Below are positions 50,352-59,725 of a stretch of DNA of 64,000 nucleotides, one piece after another; position 1 is the first letter of the stretch; each line of letters begins with the position of its first letter. Position numbers and translations under genes: made by a program. The notes under the pieces were generated by a model that saw nothing but the letters and a program-made list of their open reading frames with translations, ran no database searches and was not told the DNA's origin. Source of the DNA: Mycolicibacterium sp. HK-90 (GTDB lineage Bacteria; Actinomycetota; Actinomycetes; Mycobacteriales; Mycobacteriaceae); contig NZ_CP129613.1 in NCBI RefSeq assembly GCF_030486405.1, positions 3,534,001 through 3,598,000 of the forward strand. Direction: 5' to 3'.

Positions 50352-51419
50352 TCAGGGCAGCGCGTTCAGTAGCCACAGGTCGGATCCCGGCTTGGGCGCG
50401 AAGGGCGCCGGATCGGCCGCGACGGGAGGCGGCGGGGCCGCCGGTTGCGGAGCCGGCGCCGACGCACTCGGCGCTGTGCCGGGAACGCCGACCGCCACCG
50501 GTACCGGGCCCGGAGCGCTCAGCCCGACCGGCATGTGCTGTGGAGCTGGGCTCGCGGCGTGAGTTACCGGAACCGCCTGGGGTGCAGCGGTTTCCACCGA
50601 AGTGACGGGTTGAACACGTTGAGTCGGTACCACCGCCTGGACCGGCGGCGTCGGTTCGACCGGCTCGGCCACCGGGGCCGGGGCAACCACTGGTGCCGCT
50701 TCGGCGACCGGCGCGCGCTCGGCCACCTCCGACCAGACAGGTTCCTCGATTTCCTCCACGGGCGGCATCACCGCCCGTTCCGGCTCGTGCGGCGCGGCGA
50801 CGCTGACCACCCGTGGCGCCGCGGCCGCCGCGGTGAACTCCTTGTCCTCCGGGGCCGGGAGAGGCACCGGTTCGGTGAACTGCGAGCCGACGGTGAGCAA
50901 GCCGGCCGCCACCGCCGCTGCCGTGGCGGCCGCTGCCCGCACCGCCAGGTGCTTACGCGGCCCCGGACGATGATGGACCGCGACCGGCTCGGGAGCCGCG
51001 GCGACCGCGCCGGTCGCGACGGCGTAGGCGGCGGCGCGCGCGTCGCACAGCTGCGCCTCCAGCCCACGTTCGTCGGGGTCGGCCGGGTCGGCCGGGTCGG
51101 CCGGATCGGCCTGGTCGGGGACCATCCGCACATCCTCGAAGCCCGCCGCGCCGAGCCGGTCGAGCAGTTGGCCCAGCTGGTCGTCGTCGGGATCGAAGCC
51201 GGTGCCGGTCACCCCGATCGCAGCCACGTCCTGACCGCTCGCGGCGGCGATGGCGCGCGCACTGCGTGCGGCCGCTGCCGCGCGAGCAGCGACCTGGTCG
51301 GCCACCTCGACCTCGAAGGCGTCGTCGTCGAGCTGGGTGCCATCGCCGGTGTCACCACCGTCGACCAGTGCCCAGGCGATGCCGTGGGGAGCCACCGACA
51401 GTCCGAGCACTGTCTTCAC
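50352..51419 (-). CDS. mycobacterial membrane protein with N-terminal ASKHA-like domain and Pro/Ala-rich C-terminus
   Basis: The 355-residue protein starts at GTG (KTVLGLSVAPHGIAWALVDG). The N-terminal 150 residues (VLGLSV...ALVDG, then DVAAIGVTGTGFDPDDDQLG) look like an actin-like ATPase-type fold, as in the mycobacterial DUF7159-like proteins. A transmembrane helix follows at about 158-180 (LAVRAAAATAAAVAAGLLTV), after a basic GPRKH. The remaining about 170 residues are Pro, Ala, Val and Glu rich and probably extracytoplasmic. Nine-base repeats inside give DPADPADPADP. Function unknown. Confidence 0.78.
   Translation of the reverse strand: MKTVLGLSVAPHGIAWALVDGGDTGDGTQLDDDAFEVEVADQVAARAAAAARSARAIAAASGQDVAAIGVTGTGFDPDDDQLGQLLDRLGAAGFEDVRMVPDQADPADPADPADPDERGLEAQLCDARAAAYAVATGAVAAAPEPVAVHHRPGPRKHLAVRAAAATAAAVAAGLLTVGSQFTEPVPLPAPEDKEFTAAAAAPRVVSVAAPHEPERAVMPPVEEIEEPVWSEVAERAPVAEAAPVVAPAPVAEPVEPTPPVQAVVPTQRVQPVTSVETAAPQAVPVTHAASPAPQHMPVGLSAPGPVPVAVGVPGTAPSASAPAPQPAAPPPPVAADPAPFAPKPGSDLWLLNALP
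51072..51115 (-). repeat. nine-base tandem repeat encoding DPADPADPADP
   Basis: GTCGGCCGG-type 9-base units occur four to five times in a row with slight changes. They encode repeated Asp-Pro-Ala on the minus strand and keep the frame. Slippage in this tract would change length by three residues without breaking the protein. Confidence 0.75.
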
Positions 51420-51534
51420 CCTGCGCCCTCGATTCCTCTCGCACCGCCGTCGTCCCGGCCGCGATGAGCCTAAGCCGCCAAGACCGAGTCGGCATCCCGG
51501 AGGAGTGATCGGTAACCGCAGCGGCACGCAGAAT

Positions 51535-52044
51535 TCACCTGGGGTCGGGTGCGGGCTCTCCGGTCACCCCGGCGATCAGCAATCGGTGAGCGGTCGGGTC
51601 ACCGTTCAGCAGGCGGCTGGACCGCCGGGTGATCTGCCAGCGCCCCTCCATCCGGGCCAGCTCGAAGTGATTGGCGGTGGCCCGCCACACGACGTATTCA
51701 TCGGAGCCGCCCGGGCTTTCGCGGCGCACCAGCACCAGCGATTCACACACCGCCACCGCCGTGTCGCCATCGACTGTCACCACCGCGGGCCCGAGGAAGT
51801 GACTGCATCCCGACGCCACCAGCGCGCGGTGGGACGTCGAGCTCACCATCTTGTGGACATCAGCCCGGCCGGTCATCGTCCAGCCCTCGACCTCATAACT
51901 GCCGTCGACCGCCCACAGCGCGGCCGCGCCGTCGGCGTCGGCGGCATCCACCCATGGGCCGTAGGAGGCAATCAGCTGGGCGATGTCGCGTTCGTCCTCG
52001 AGCCGCGCCAGCCGCGCCTCCAGGGCAGCCGGCTCGGAGGTCAC
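51535..52044 (-). CDS. NTF2/SnoaL-like protein
   Basis: The 169-residue protein starts at GTG, overlapping the SDR stop as GTGA. It has the SnoaL pattern: LEDERDIAQLIASYGPWVDA, AALWAVDGSYEVEGWTMTGR and ELARMEGRWQITRRSSRLLN. Such small domains act as isomerases, dehydratases or binding proteins in polyketide and steroid chemistry. Coupling to an SDR gene suggests that both act on one compound. Confidence 0.85.
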   Translation of the reverse strand: MTSEPAALEARLARLEDERDIAQLIASYGPWVDAADADGAAALWAVDGSYEVEGWTMTGRADVHKMVSSTSHRALVASGCSHFLGPAVVTVDGDTAVAVCESLVLVRRESPGGSDEYVVWRATANHFELARMEGRWQITRRSSRLLNGDPTAHRLLIAGVTGEPAPDPR

Positions 52045-52841
52045 TGCTGCGCCCGCCGTTCGATGAGATTGCGGATCGCCGCGTCGGATTTGAGCACCAC
52101 CGCGGCCCGGTCGGGGGCACTGTTGATCTCGGCGCGCTTGGCATTGCCGCCCGCGATGTGGACCGGACCGGAGGCGAGGTGGTCCAGGCCTTCCCGCGCC
52201 ACCTCGGCCGGATCGTTGATCAGCATGCCCGGCGCGTCGAAGTTCAGACCCGCGCGTTGCATCGCCGGGGTGCGCGTCACCCCGAGCACCAGCTCGAGCA
52301 CGTCGACGTCGTACTCGCGCAACTCCAGCCACAGGCTCTCGGCGAACAGCCGGCCGTACGCCTTCACGCCGCCGTAGACGGTGTGTTTCATCGATCCGGC
52401 GTAGCCGGCCAGCGATCCCACCAGCAGGATGCCACCGCGCCGGCGCGCGGCCATCGGCCTGCCGTAATGCTGGACCAGGTCCATCATCCGGATCACGTTG
52501 AGGTCGACCACCTTCTGGAAGTCGTCCAGCGGTGCGTCCAGGAACCGCTCACTACAGGTATTGGCCCCGGCGTTGTAGATCAGCAAACCGACCTCCAGGT
52601 CGGCGGTCGCCTCGGCGATCTGTGCCGTCGCCGCGGCGTCCACCAGATCGACCGCGAGCGTGCGTACCTGCACGCCCAACTCCCGGCAACGTTGCGCGGT
52701 GACCTCCAGCGGGCCGGCTTTGCGCGCCAGCAATACCAGGTTGAAGCCGTCCTCGGCGAGCATGCGGGCGAACTCGGCACCCACCCCTTCCGAGCCGCCG
52801 GCGATCACGGCCCAAGGCCCATATTTTGCGAGGTCGGTCAT
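52041..52841 (-). CDS. short-chain dehydrogenase/reductase
   Basis: The 266-residue SDR starts at the ATG at 52841 (MTDLAKYGPWAVIAGGSEGV). The cofactor motif is GGSEGVGAEFA, followed by LLIYNAGAN, the Ser in LVGSLAGYAG and the catalytic YGGVKAYG (YxxxK). It is closest to atypical SDRs of the DltE/YohF branch. Its promoter is shared with the divergent SDR at 52902 in 60 bases. Substrate unknown. Confidence 0.88.
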   Translation of the reverse strand: MTDLAKYGPWAVIAGGSEGVGAEFARMLAEDGFNLVLLARKAGPLEVTAQRCRELGVQVRTLAVDLVDAAATAQIAEATADLEVGLLIYNAGANTCSERFLDAPLDDFQKVVDLNVIRMMDLVQHYGRPMAARRRGGILLVGSLAGYAGSMKHTVYGGVKAYGRLFAESLWLELREYDVDVLELVLGVTRTPAMQRAGLNFDAPGMLINDPAEVAREGLDHLASGPVHIAGGNAKRAEINSAPDRAAVVLKSDAAIRNLIERRAQQ

Positions 52842-52901
52842 CGCTCGGATGCTATCTTTGGCCGCCGAACCGGCCCACGGTGAGGCCGCAAGGAGGCGAT
52901 C

Positions 52902-53753
52902 ATCGGCACTTACGCGGTTACCGGCTCCGCATCCGGCATGGGTGCGCAGGCCGCTCAGCGGCTCCGCGACCTCGGCCACACCGTGATCGGCGTGGACCTC
53001 ACAGAAGGTGACGTGGTGGCCGACCTGTCCACCCCGCAGGGGCGCCGGGCCGCTGCCGACGGCGTGTTGGCGGCCTGCGACGGCATGCTCGACGGGGCGG
53101 TGCTGGCCGCCGGGCTCGGTCCCGGCCCCGGCGCTGACCGCAACCGGTTGATCGCCGAGGTGAACTTTCTCGGCGTCGTCGAGCTCCTAGAAGCCTGGCG
53201 ACCCGCCCTGGCCCAGGCCGATCGCGCCAAAGTGGTTGTCATCTCCAGTAATTCGACGACCACCGTTCCGGTGGTCCCGCGCCGGACCATCCGGGCGCTG
53301 TTGGCTCGGGACACCGAGAAGGCAGTGCGCTCACTGCGCCTGCTCGGCCGGAACGGCTCCGCGCTGATGTACGCGGCCTCCAAGATCGCGGTGAGCCGCT
53401 GGCTGCGGATCAACGCGGTCACCGCGGCCTGGGCCGGGGCGGGCATCCGGCTCAATGCGCTCGCCCCCGGGGCGATCCTGACCCCGCTCCTGCAGGCCCA
53501 GCTCGCCGATCCCCGCGAAGGTGCCGCGGTGCGGTCCTTCCCGATCCCGGTCGGCGGCTACGGCGACGCCGGCCACCTTGCCGACTGGATCTGCTTCATG
53601 CTGTCGGATTCGGCCGATTTCCTCTGCGGCAGTGTGATCTTCGTCGACGGTGGCTCCGACGCCTTCTTCCGGCCCCGGGATTGGCCGAGAACCCCGCCGG
53701 CGCGCGGTCTTCCGCGATACCTGTGGCGCTTCGCCCGCGGCGTCCGACACTGA
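52902..53753 (+). CDS. short-chain dehydrogenase/reductase with apparent ATC start
   Basis: The SDR Rossmann motif reads GTYAVTGSASGMGAQAAQRL, so the N-terminus must lie before the ATG at 52938. No ATG, GTG or TTG exists in frame between the stop at 52881-52883 and that ATG. AAGGAGG at 52890-52896 points to the ATC at 52902 as start, five bases away, giving 283 residues. Ser is in VVISSNSTTT and YxxxK is YAASK. An insertion near residues 120-145 (VVPRRTIRALLARDTEKAVR) is typical of one hydroxysteroid-dehydrogenase-like group. It diverges from another SDR. A sequencing error at the start is the main alternative. Confidence 0.82.
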   Translation: MGTYAVTGSASGMGAQAAQRLRDLGHTVIGVDLTEGDVVADLSTPQGRRAAADGVLAACDGMLDGAVLAAGLGPGPGADRNRLIAEVNFLGVVELLEAWRPALAQADRAKVVVISSNSTTTVPVVPRRTIRALLARDTEKAVRSLRLLGRNGSALMYAASKIAVSRWLRINAVTAAWAGAGIRLNALAPGAILTPLLQAQLADPREGAAVRSFPIPVGGYGDAGHLADWICFMLSDSADFLCGSVIFVDGGSDAFFRPRDWPRTPPARGLPRYLWRFARGVRH

Positions 53754-53788
53754 TCCCAGACCGGACCGATTCCCGCCAGGAGATGCCG

Positions 53789-55081
53789 ATGCCGCCACCG
53801 CTGACCACCGTGTCGTCGGAGCCCACCGACGTGCACGGCCCGAGGCGCGCATGGGCCGCCGTGGCATTGCTGACGTTGGTCGGCCTGCTCAACTACGTCG
53901 ACAGGTTTCTGCCTGCGGTGCTGGCCGAGCCGATCAAACACGAACTCGCGCTGTCGGACACCGCGATCGGGGTGATCAACGGCTTCGGGTTCCTGATCGT
54001 CTACGCGGTGCTCGGCATCGTGGTGGCCCGCATCAGCGACCGCGGGTCGTACGGCGCGGTGATCTCCGCCTGCCTGGCCCTCTGGGGTGCGATGACCATG
54101 CTGGGCGGCGCCGTGCAGTCCGGTTTTCAGCTCGCCCTCACCCGGGTGGGCGTCGCGGTGGGCGAGGCCGGGAGCACACCCGCCGCCCACGCCTACGTGG
54201 CCCGCAATTTCGCGCCGCAGCGCCGGGCGGCACCCCTGGCGGTCATCACCTTCGCGATCCCGCTGGCCAGCACGGCCAGCCTGATCGGCGGCGGCCTGTT
54301 GGCCGAGAACCTGGGCTGGCGAACGGCATTCGTGGTGATGGGCGCGATCAGCGTCGTCGTCGCCCCACTGGTCCTCCTCGTCGTCGGGAGCCGTCAGTCG
54401 CTGCCGGTGGTGGCGCCCCGGGAGCCGGCCGCCGCAGCGGTCAAGTGGTGGGCGCTGCTGCGCAAACCCAGCTTCCTCGCGGTCGTCGGCGGCACCGCGT
54501 GCATCGCGGCGGCCGGCTACTCGCTGACCACCTTCTCCCCCGCATTCCTGATGCGGACCCGGTCCATGTCGCTCAGCGAGGTCGGGTGGGAGTACGGCCT
54601 GGCCACCGGTGTGAGCGGAGTGCTCGGGCTACTGATCGTGGGCCGGCTGGCCGATCGATTGGCGGTGCGCGATCCGCGCTGGCTGCTCTGGATCGTGGTG
54701 GCCACCACGGCGCTGCTGCTGCCGACCTCGGTGCTGGCGTTCACCGTGGAAAGCCGAATGGCCTGCGTGTGGTTCCTGGCGCTCAGCTACGTGATCGGCA
54801 CCGCCTACATGGCCCCGTCGATCGCGGCCATCCACCGTCTGGTGTTGCCCGAGCAGCGCGCCACCGCGTCGGCGATCTTCTTGTTCTTCAACGCCACCCT
54901 CGGGGCGGTCGGCCCCTTCGTCACCGGACTGCTCAGCGACTCGCTGACCGCCGATCTCGGGGCACATGCGCTGGGCCGCGCACTCCTGATCCTGGTGCCG
55001 GCGCTGCAGCTGCTGGCCATGTGCTGTTATCTGGCGGCGGCCAGGTGGTACCGCCAGGACATCATCGAGGTGGACACCTAA
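53789..55081 (+). CDS. MFS transporter (spinster-like)
   Basis: The 430-residue protein starts at the ATG at 53789 (MPPPLTTVSSEPTDVHGPRR), six bases after AGGAG; an ATG at 53783 is too close. Helix 1 is VALLTLVGLLNYVDRFLPAV, followed by VLGIVVARISDRGSYGAV (the loop 2-3 motif). There are about 12 helices and a charged end (QDIIEVDT). It is close to the spinster-type exporters of lipids or aromatics. It begins 35 bases after the SDR gene and is probably cotranscribed. Confidence 0.88.
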   Translation: MPPPLTTVSSEPTDVHGPRRAWAAVALLTLVGLLNYVDRFLPAVLAEPIKHELALSDTAIGVINGFGFLIVYAVLGIVVARISDRGSYGAVISACLALWGAMTMLGGAVQSGFQLALTRVGVAVGEAGSTPAAHAYVARNFAPQRRAAPLAVITFAIPLASTASLIGGGLLAENLGWRTAFVVMGAISVVVAPLVLLVVGSRQSLPVVAPREPAAAAVKWWALLRKPSFLAVVGGTACIAAAGYSLTTFSPAFLMRTRSMSLSEVGWEYGLATGVSGVLGLLIVGRLADRLAVRDPRWLLWIVVATTALLLPTSVLAFTVESRMACVWFLALSYVIGTAYMAPSIAAIHRLVLPEQRATASAIFLFFNATLGAVGPFVTGLLSDSLTADLGAHALGRALLILVPALQLLAMCCYLAAARWYRQDIIEVDT

Positions 55082-55473
55082 TCCGTCGTACGCTCGGTCG
55101 CCCGGTCCCGGCGCCGGGTCGCGCCCCACAGCCCGACCGCGATGCCGACCACCGCGCCCCCGAGCCCGATGACCTGCTGCGAACGCGGCATCTGATCGTG
55201 AACCGACAGTCCGCCGAGCAGATCGGCCGCATCGGCACCGCCGGAGGCCAGAAACCAACCACGGCTGTCCGTGCCGCGCAGTCCCGCCGCCAGCAGTAGC
55301 CCGCCGATCAGCGCGTCGCGATATCCCATCGACCGCAACAACAGCCGGGCGGTGGTGTCAGGTTCACCGCGCGCGCCCCACAGCCGGTTGGCCCTCAGCG
55401 GGTCGACGAGAAACGAGACGCCCGATGCGAATCGGATGGCACCGGTGGCCAGTGCGGCCGGGTCGATCGACAT
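55078..55473 (-). CDS. small integral membrane protein
   Basis: The 131-residue protein (MSIDPAALATGAIRFASGVS) has three to four hydrophobic segments (ALIGGLLLAAGLRG, VIGLGGAVVGIAVGLWGA), with a basic C-terminus (RRRDRATERTTD). It resembles DUF4267-type membrane proteins. Its stop overlaps the end of the converging MFS gene within CTAA. Function unknown. Confidence 0.78.
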   Translation of the reverse strand: MSIDPAALATGAIRFASGVSFLVDPLRANRLWGARGEPDTTARLLLRSMGYRDALIGGLLLAAGLRGTDSRGWFLASGGADAADLLGGLSVHDQMPRSQQVIGLGGAVVGIAVGLWGATRRRDRATERTTD

Positions 55474-55593
55474 GCCGTGCAGCCTAGGGGTTGTCCCCCG
55501 CTTCACGCGGAACTCCTGAGAAAACTCCCAACCGGCTCCGGCGCCGCGACTTGCCAGCAATGATTGGGGTCACCCGAGTTCAGGAGCGCAGCC

Positions 55594-57876
55594 ATGGCAA
55601 CCATCGAAGCCAACGCACAAACCAACTCGTCGTTCGAGCAGGATGTCGAGGCCACCCAGGCCTATATCGACAGCTCTCGATTCGAGGGCATCACCCGGCT
55701 GTATTCGGCGCGGCAGGTCGCCGAGCAGCGCGGCACCATTCCGTCGGACTATCCGGTGGCCCGTGAGGCCGCGACGGCGTTCTATCCCTACCTTCGGGAA
55801 CTGTTCGCCCAGAAGAAGAGCATCACGACGTTCGGGCCGTACTCGCCGGGCCAGGCCGTGGTGATGAAACGGATGGGCATCGGTGGCATCTATCTGGGCG
55901 GGTGGGCCACCTCGGCCAAGGGCTCGATCAGTGAGGACCCGGGGCCCGACCTGGCCAGCTACCCGCTCAGCCAGGTGCCCGACGAGGCCGCCGGGCTGGT
56001 TCGGGCGCTGCTGACGGCCGACCGGAACCAGCAGTATCTGCGGCTGCGGATGACCCCGGAACAGCAAGCGGCGACACCGCCCGTCGACTACCGGCCGTTC
56101 ATCATTGCCGACGCCGACACCGGTCACGGTGGCGATCCCCACGTGCGCAACCTGATCCGCCGCTTCGTCGAGTCAGGGGTGCCGGGCTATCACATCGAGG
56201 ATCAGCGCCCCGGCACCAAGAAATGCGGCCACCAGGGCGGCAAGGTGCTGGTGCCCTCGGATGAGCAGATCAAGCGACTCAACACCGCCCGGTTCCAGCT
56301 CGACATCATGCGGGTGCCCGGCATCATCGTCGCGCGCACCGACGCCGAGGCGGCCAACCTGATCGACAGCCGCGCCGACGAGCGCGACCAGCCGTTCCTG
56401 CTCGGGGCTACCAACCTGTCGGTGCCGACCTACAAGTCGTGTTTCCTGGCGATGGTGCGACGGTTCTACGACCAGGGGGTCACCGAGCTCAACGGGCACC
56501 TGCTGTACGCCCTCCCCGACGGCGAGTACGCGACCGCCGAGGCCTGGCTGGATCGCCAGGGCATCACCAACACAATCGACGACGCCGCCAAGAGCCATCG
56601 GGCCGGCGATTCCGTGGATGCCCTGTTCGACAAGGTCGAGTCGGCGTTCGTCGAGGCCTGGCAGGACGATGCCGGCCTCAACACGTACGGCGAGGCGGTC
56701 GCCGAACTTCTGGAGTTCCGCGAACGCGAGGGTGAGCCCGCCGCGATGAGTGCGGCCGACTGGCGGTCGTTCGCGGCCCGGGCGTCGTTGTACACCGCGC
56801 AGCAGAAAGCCCACGAGCTGGGCGCCGATGTGGCCTGGGACTGCGAGCGGGTGAAGACGCCCGAGGGCTACTACCAGGTCCGCGGCGGCATCCCCTATGC
56901 CATCGCGAAGTCGTTGGCGGCCGCGCCTTTCGCCGACATCCTGTGGATGGAGACCAAGACCGCGGACCTGGCCGATGCCAAACAGTTCGCCGACGCGATC
57001 CACGCCGAGTTCCCGGACCAGATGCTGGCCTACAACCTGTCCCCCTCGTTCAACTGGGACACCACCGGCATGAGCGATGACGAGATGCGGGCGTTCCCTG
57101 AGGAACTCGGCAAGATGGGCTTCGTCTTCAACTTCATCACCTACGGCGGCCATCAGGTCGACGGCGTGGCGTGCGAGGAGTTCGCCACCTCGCTGCAGCA
57201 GGAGGGCATGCTGGCCCTGGCCCGGCTGCAACGCAAGATGCGGCTCGTCGAATCCCCTTACCGCACACCGCAGACCCTGGTCGGTGGGCCGCGCAGCGAC
57301 GCGGCGCTGGCCGCGTCGTCGGGCCGCACCGCCACCACCAAGGCGATGGGTGCCGGGTCCACGCAGCACCAGCATCTGGTGCAGACCGAGGTGCCGAAGA
57401 AGTTGCTCGAGGAGTGGCTGGCGATGTGGAGCGACCACTACCAGCTCGGCGAGAACCTGCGGGTGCAACTGCGGCCGCGTCGCGCCGGCTCCGATGTGCT
57501 CGATCTCGGCATCTACGGCGATGGTGACGAGCCGCTGGCCAACGTCGTCGTCGACCCGATCAAGGACCGCCACGGCCGCAACATCCTGACGGTGCGCGAC
57601 CAGAACACCTTTGCCGAGAAGCTGCGCAAGAAGCGCCTGATGGATCTGATCCACGTGTGGCTGATCCACCGGTTCAAGCCGGAGATCGTCTACTACGTGA
57701 CGCCGACGGAGGACAACGTCTACCAGACCGAGAAGATGAAGGCGCACGGCCTGTTCAGCGACGTGTACCAGGAGGTCGGCGAGATCATCGTCGCGGACGT
57801 GAACCAGGCCCGCATCGACGAGCTGCTGGCGCCCGATCGCGAGGCGCTGGGACGGTTGATCCGCAAGGAGGACTGA
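55594..57876 (+). CDS. aceA: isocitrate lyase, long ICL2 form
   Basis: The 760-residue enzyme begins [20 protein letters not shown], with AGGAG eight bases upstream. The catalytic motif is KKCGH at 209-213 with C211, and the metal-binding ADADTGHGG is present. The substrate loop motif [10 protein letters not shown] and [12 protein letters not shown] also fit. The extra C-terminal region of about 180 residues ([20 protein letters not shown] onward) marks the ICL2 form, which is gated by acetyl-CoA in M. tuberculosis. H37Rv carries this gene split (Rv1915/Rv1916), while here it is intact. It cleaves isocitrate for the glyoxylate shunt and can act as methylisocitrate lyase. The glcB partner is at the start of the window. 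Confidence 0.96.
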   Translation: MATIEANAQTNSSFEQDVEATQAYIDSSRFEGITRLYSARQVAEQRGTIPSDYPVAREAATAFYPYLRELFAQKKSITTFGPYSPGQAVVMKRMGIGGIYLGGWATSAKGSISEDPGPDLASYPLSQVPDEAAGLVRALLTADRNQQYLRLRMTPEQQAATPPVDYRPFIIADADTGHGGDPHVRNLIRRFVESGVPGYHIEDQRPGTKKCGHQGGKVLVPSDEQIKRLNTARFQLDIMRVPGIIVARTDAEAANLIDSRADERDQPFLLGATNLSVPTYKSCFLAMVRRFYDQGVTELNGHLLYALPDGEYATAEAWLDRQGITNTIDDAAKSHRAGDSVDALFDKVESAFVEAWQDDAGLNTYGEAVAELLEFREREGEPAAMSAADWRSFAARASLYTAQQKAHELGADVAWDCERVKTPEGYYQVRGGIPYAIAKSLAAAPFADILWMETKTADLADAKQFADAIHAEFPDQMLAYNLSPSFNWDTTGMSDDEMRAFPEELGKMGFVFNFITYGGHQVDGVACEEFATSLQQEGMLALARLQRKMRLVESPYRTPQTLVGGPRSDAALAASSGRTATTKAMGAGSTQHQHLVQTEVPKKLLEEWLAMWSDHYQLGENLRVQLRPRRAGSDVLDLGIYGDGDEPLANVVVDPIKDRHGRNILTVRDQNTFAEKLRKKRLMDLIHVWLIHRFKPEIVYYVTPTEDNVYQTEKMKAHGLFSDVYQEVGEIIVADVNQARIDELLAPDREALGRLIRKED

Positions 57877-57891
57877 GGCTTTCGCGCGGGG

Positions 57892-58662
57892 TCACTGCCG
57901 CATGTGCGATGCGCCGCCGATGTACCAGGTCTGGCCGTTGATCCACTCGGCGTCGTCGGACAGCAGGAACGCGGTGACGGCGGCCAGGTCTGCGGGTTTA
58001 CCGAGGCGCGTGACCTTGGCTGCCATCAGGAACATCTGCTGCATCTGTTGATCGTTCTGGCGTTCCTGGGTCTCCCCCATCACCAGCCCGGGCATCACCG
58101 CGTTGCTGCGAATTCCCTTGGCCCCGTAGTTGTTCGCCACGTGACGGGTGAGCTGGTTGACCGCGGCCTTGGAGGCGTTGTAGGCCACATGCAACGGGTC
58201 GGTGCCCAACGAGCCGCCCGAGGAGGTGTTGACGATGCTGCCGCCGCCTTGGGCGAGCAGGTGCGGCAGCACGGCGCGGATCGTGCGCACGAACCCCAGC
58301 AGGTTGACGTCGAGGGTTCGGTGCCAGACGCCGAACGGGGTGTCGAGGATGGTGGTGTCACGTCCGAGGTTGTTCTCCGACAGGTCGGCACCGACGTTGT
58401 CCAATCCGTGGACCGCCCCGAACTCGGCGATCGTCGCGTCGACGAGGTGACGGACGGATTCGTCGTCGGCGAGGTCGAATTCGACGGCGATCGCAGCACC
58501 ACCGGCCCCGACGATGCTCTCGACGGTGGCCTTGGCCCCCTCCATGTTGACATCGCCCACGACCACCGATGCGCCTTCGGCAGCCAACCGCTCGGCGGTG
58601 CCGGCGCCGATGCCGGTCGCTCCCCCGGCGACGATGAAGGTCTTGCCCTCAAGCCCGAGCAT
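57892..58662 (-). CDS. short-chain dehydrogenase/reductase, last gene of the sulfotransferase operon
   Basis: The 256-residue SDR has VAGGATGIGAGTAERLAAEG, the Ser in IVNTSSGGSLG and YNASK. I use the ATG at 58662; a TTG 12 bases upstream is another option. It overlaps the end of the preceding lipocalin-like gene by 14 bases. It is one of two SDRs in the operon, probably acting on the same scaffold at different steps. Substrate unknown. Confidence 0.86.
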   Translation of the reverse strand: MLGLEGKTFIVAGGATGIGAGTAERLAAEGASVVVGDVNMEGAKATVESIVGAGGAAIAVEFDLADDESVRHLVDATIAEFGAVHGLDNVGADLSENNLGRDTTILDTPFGVWHRTLDVNLLGFVRTIRAVLPHLLAQGGGSIVNTSSGGSLGTDPLHVAYNASKAAVNQLTRHVANNYGAKGIRSNAVMPGLVMGETQERQNDQQMQQMFLMAAKVTRLGKPADLAAVTAFLLSDDAEWINGQTWYIGGASHMRQ

Positions 58663-59725
58663 CGCCGAGGTCAATCTTCTCGATCGGATTGGAGCGCTCG
58701 AGCATGCCGTAGGTTTCCTCCCCGTCCCATCGATAGCGCACGCCCGCCTGTTGCAGGGCCGGGAAGTTCGGATTCTCTTTCTTCATCTCGCGCACCGAGA
58801 AGGTGTTGTCGTTGTGGTGGATGTCGTGGGTCGAGTACACCGTCTCGCCCTCGATGTGCACGGTGCCGTCGGCGGTTTCCAGCACCACGGAGACGTCTTC
58901 GCCGAGCGCCTGCAGTTTGGTCAGCCAGGGCGCCTGCACCGCCCGCGCGGGAATCAGCTCGCCGTCGCCGGTGAAGATGTAGCCCTCGTTGAAGGTGGGC
59001 CGGCCGTCATCGCGCGGCGGGTAGGCGATGTAGCCGAAAGCCTTGCCGCTGGGGAAAACTGCCGACTGCCAGGCATGGCCCCAGAAGCTGCCCAGCTTGC
59101 GTACTCCTTGCCTGCGGATCCGCAGCCCGCTGCCGGTGAAGTCCTGGCTGTCCCCGTCGATCGTCACCGATCCGCGCGCCCGGAACAGTTGTTCATAGCG
59201 GGGCCCACCCATGAGGTCGCCTTCCACCGAATTCTGGATCCGGTCCCCGGCGTCGCGCTGCAACGCCCCCTGGATCCACGGCGGGACAGCCATTTTCGCC
59301 TCGACATGGAACGCGACGTCGACCAGTGGGCCCTCGGACGTTCCGGCGACGAGGTCGGCCGACGAGGTCTCGACGGCCTTGCCCGCGTAGGTCATCGTCC
59401 AGGTGCCGAACGGCTCGATGCAGCGGAAGGCCAGCCCGCCCGCTCCCAGCACGGTCGGCCTGCCGTCGGGCCCCTCCGGCGGCAGGGACGGCGCGCCGTC
59501 ACGCAGGCGGTACACCCGGCCGTCGGGAAAGGCGAGGTTGATCTGCAGTTCGTGGTTTTCCCAGTTCGCGGCGACCGCCTCGATCCCGATGCGGGGCAAC
59601 CCGATCCGGCCGCGGTCGTCGACGGTCCAGAAGCTCACCGAGTCCCGCATCTCCGGGTCCTCGGGTCGGCGGGCGAACACGTATTCGCGGGATGGGTCGA
59701 TGCCGCCGGTGACGTCAATCGCCAT
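58649..59725 (-). CDS. lipocalin-like protein of unknown function (DUF7064/7065-type)
   Basis: The 358-residue protein is mostly beta strand and contains repeated patterns of carotenoid 1,2-hydratase (CrtC)/lipocalin-like folds: FWTVDDRGRIGLPRIGIEAV, then GTWTMTYAGKAVET, then GSFWGHAWQSAVFPSGKAFG. There is no signal peptide or transmembrane segment. Relatives sit with SDR, acyl-CoA and steroid-type genes in Actinobacteria. I recall no proven activity; hydratase, isomerase or ligand-carrier roles are possible. It overlaps the sulfotransferase gene by 11 bases. Confidence 0.75.
   Translation of the reverse strand: MAIDVTGGIDPSREYVFARRPEDPEMRDSVSFWTVDDRGRIGLPRIGIEAVAANWENHELQINLAFPDGRVYRLRDGAPSLPPEGPDGRPTVLGAGGLAFRCIEPFGTWTMTYAGKAVETSSADLVAGTSEGPLVDVAFHVEAKMAVPPWIQGALQRDAGDRIQNSVEGDLMGGPRYEQLFRARGSVTIDGDSQDFTGSGLRIRRQGVRKLGSFWGHAWQSAVFPSGKAFGYIAYPPRDDGRPTFNEGYIFTGDGELIPARAVQAPWLTKLQALGEDVSVVLETADGTVHIEGETVYSTHDIHHNDNTFSVREMKKENPNFPALQQAGVRYRWDGEETYGMLERSNPIEKIDLGDARA

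Noticed and set aside
51072..51115. Short regular repeats as a possible CRISPR array
   Set aside because: The nine-base units are directly adjacent with no spacers and encode DPA in frame inside a gene.
52938..52940. ATG as start of the SDR on the plus strand
   Set aside because: It would remove the TGSASG cofactor motif needed for the fold and has no ribosome binding site; AAGGAGG points upstream.
53650..55299. Long open frame (about 550 codons) overlapping the MFS gene in another frame
   Set aside because: It is a same-strand shadow of the MFS gene, rich in Arg, Gly and Asp, without hydrophobic helices.
56173..57747. Open frame of about 520 codons antisense to aceA
   Set aside because: No motif, and codon-position composition follows aceA on the other strand.
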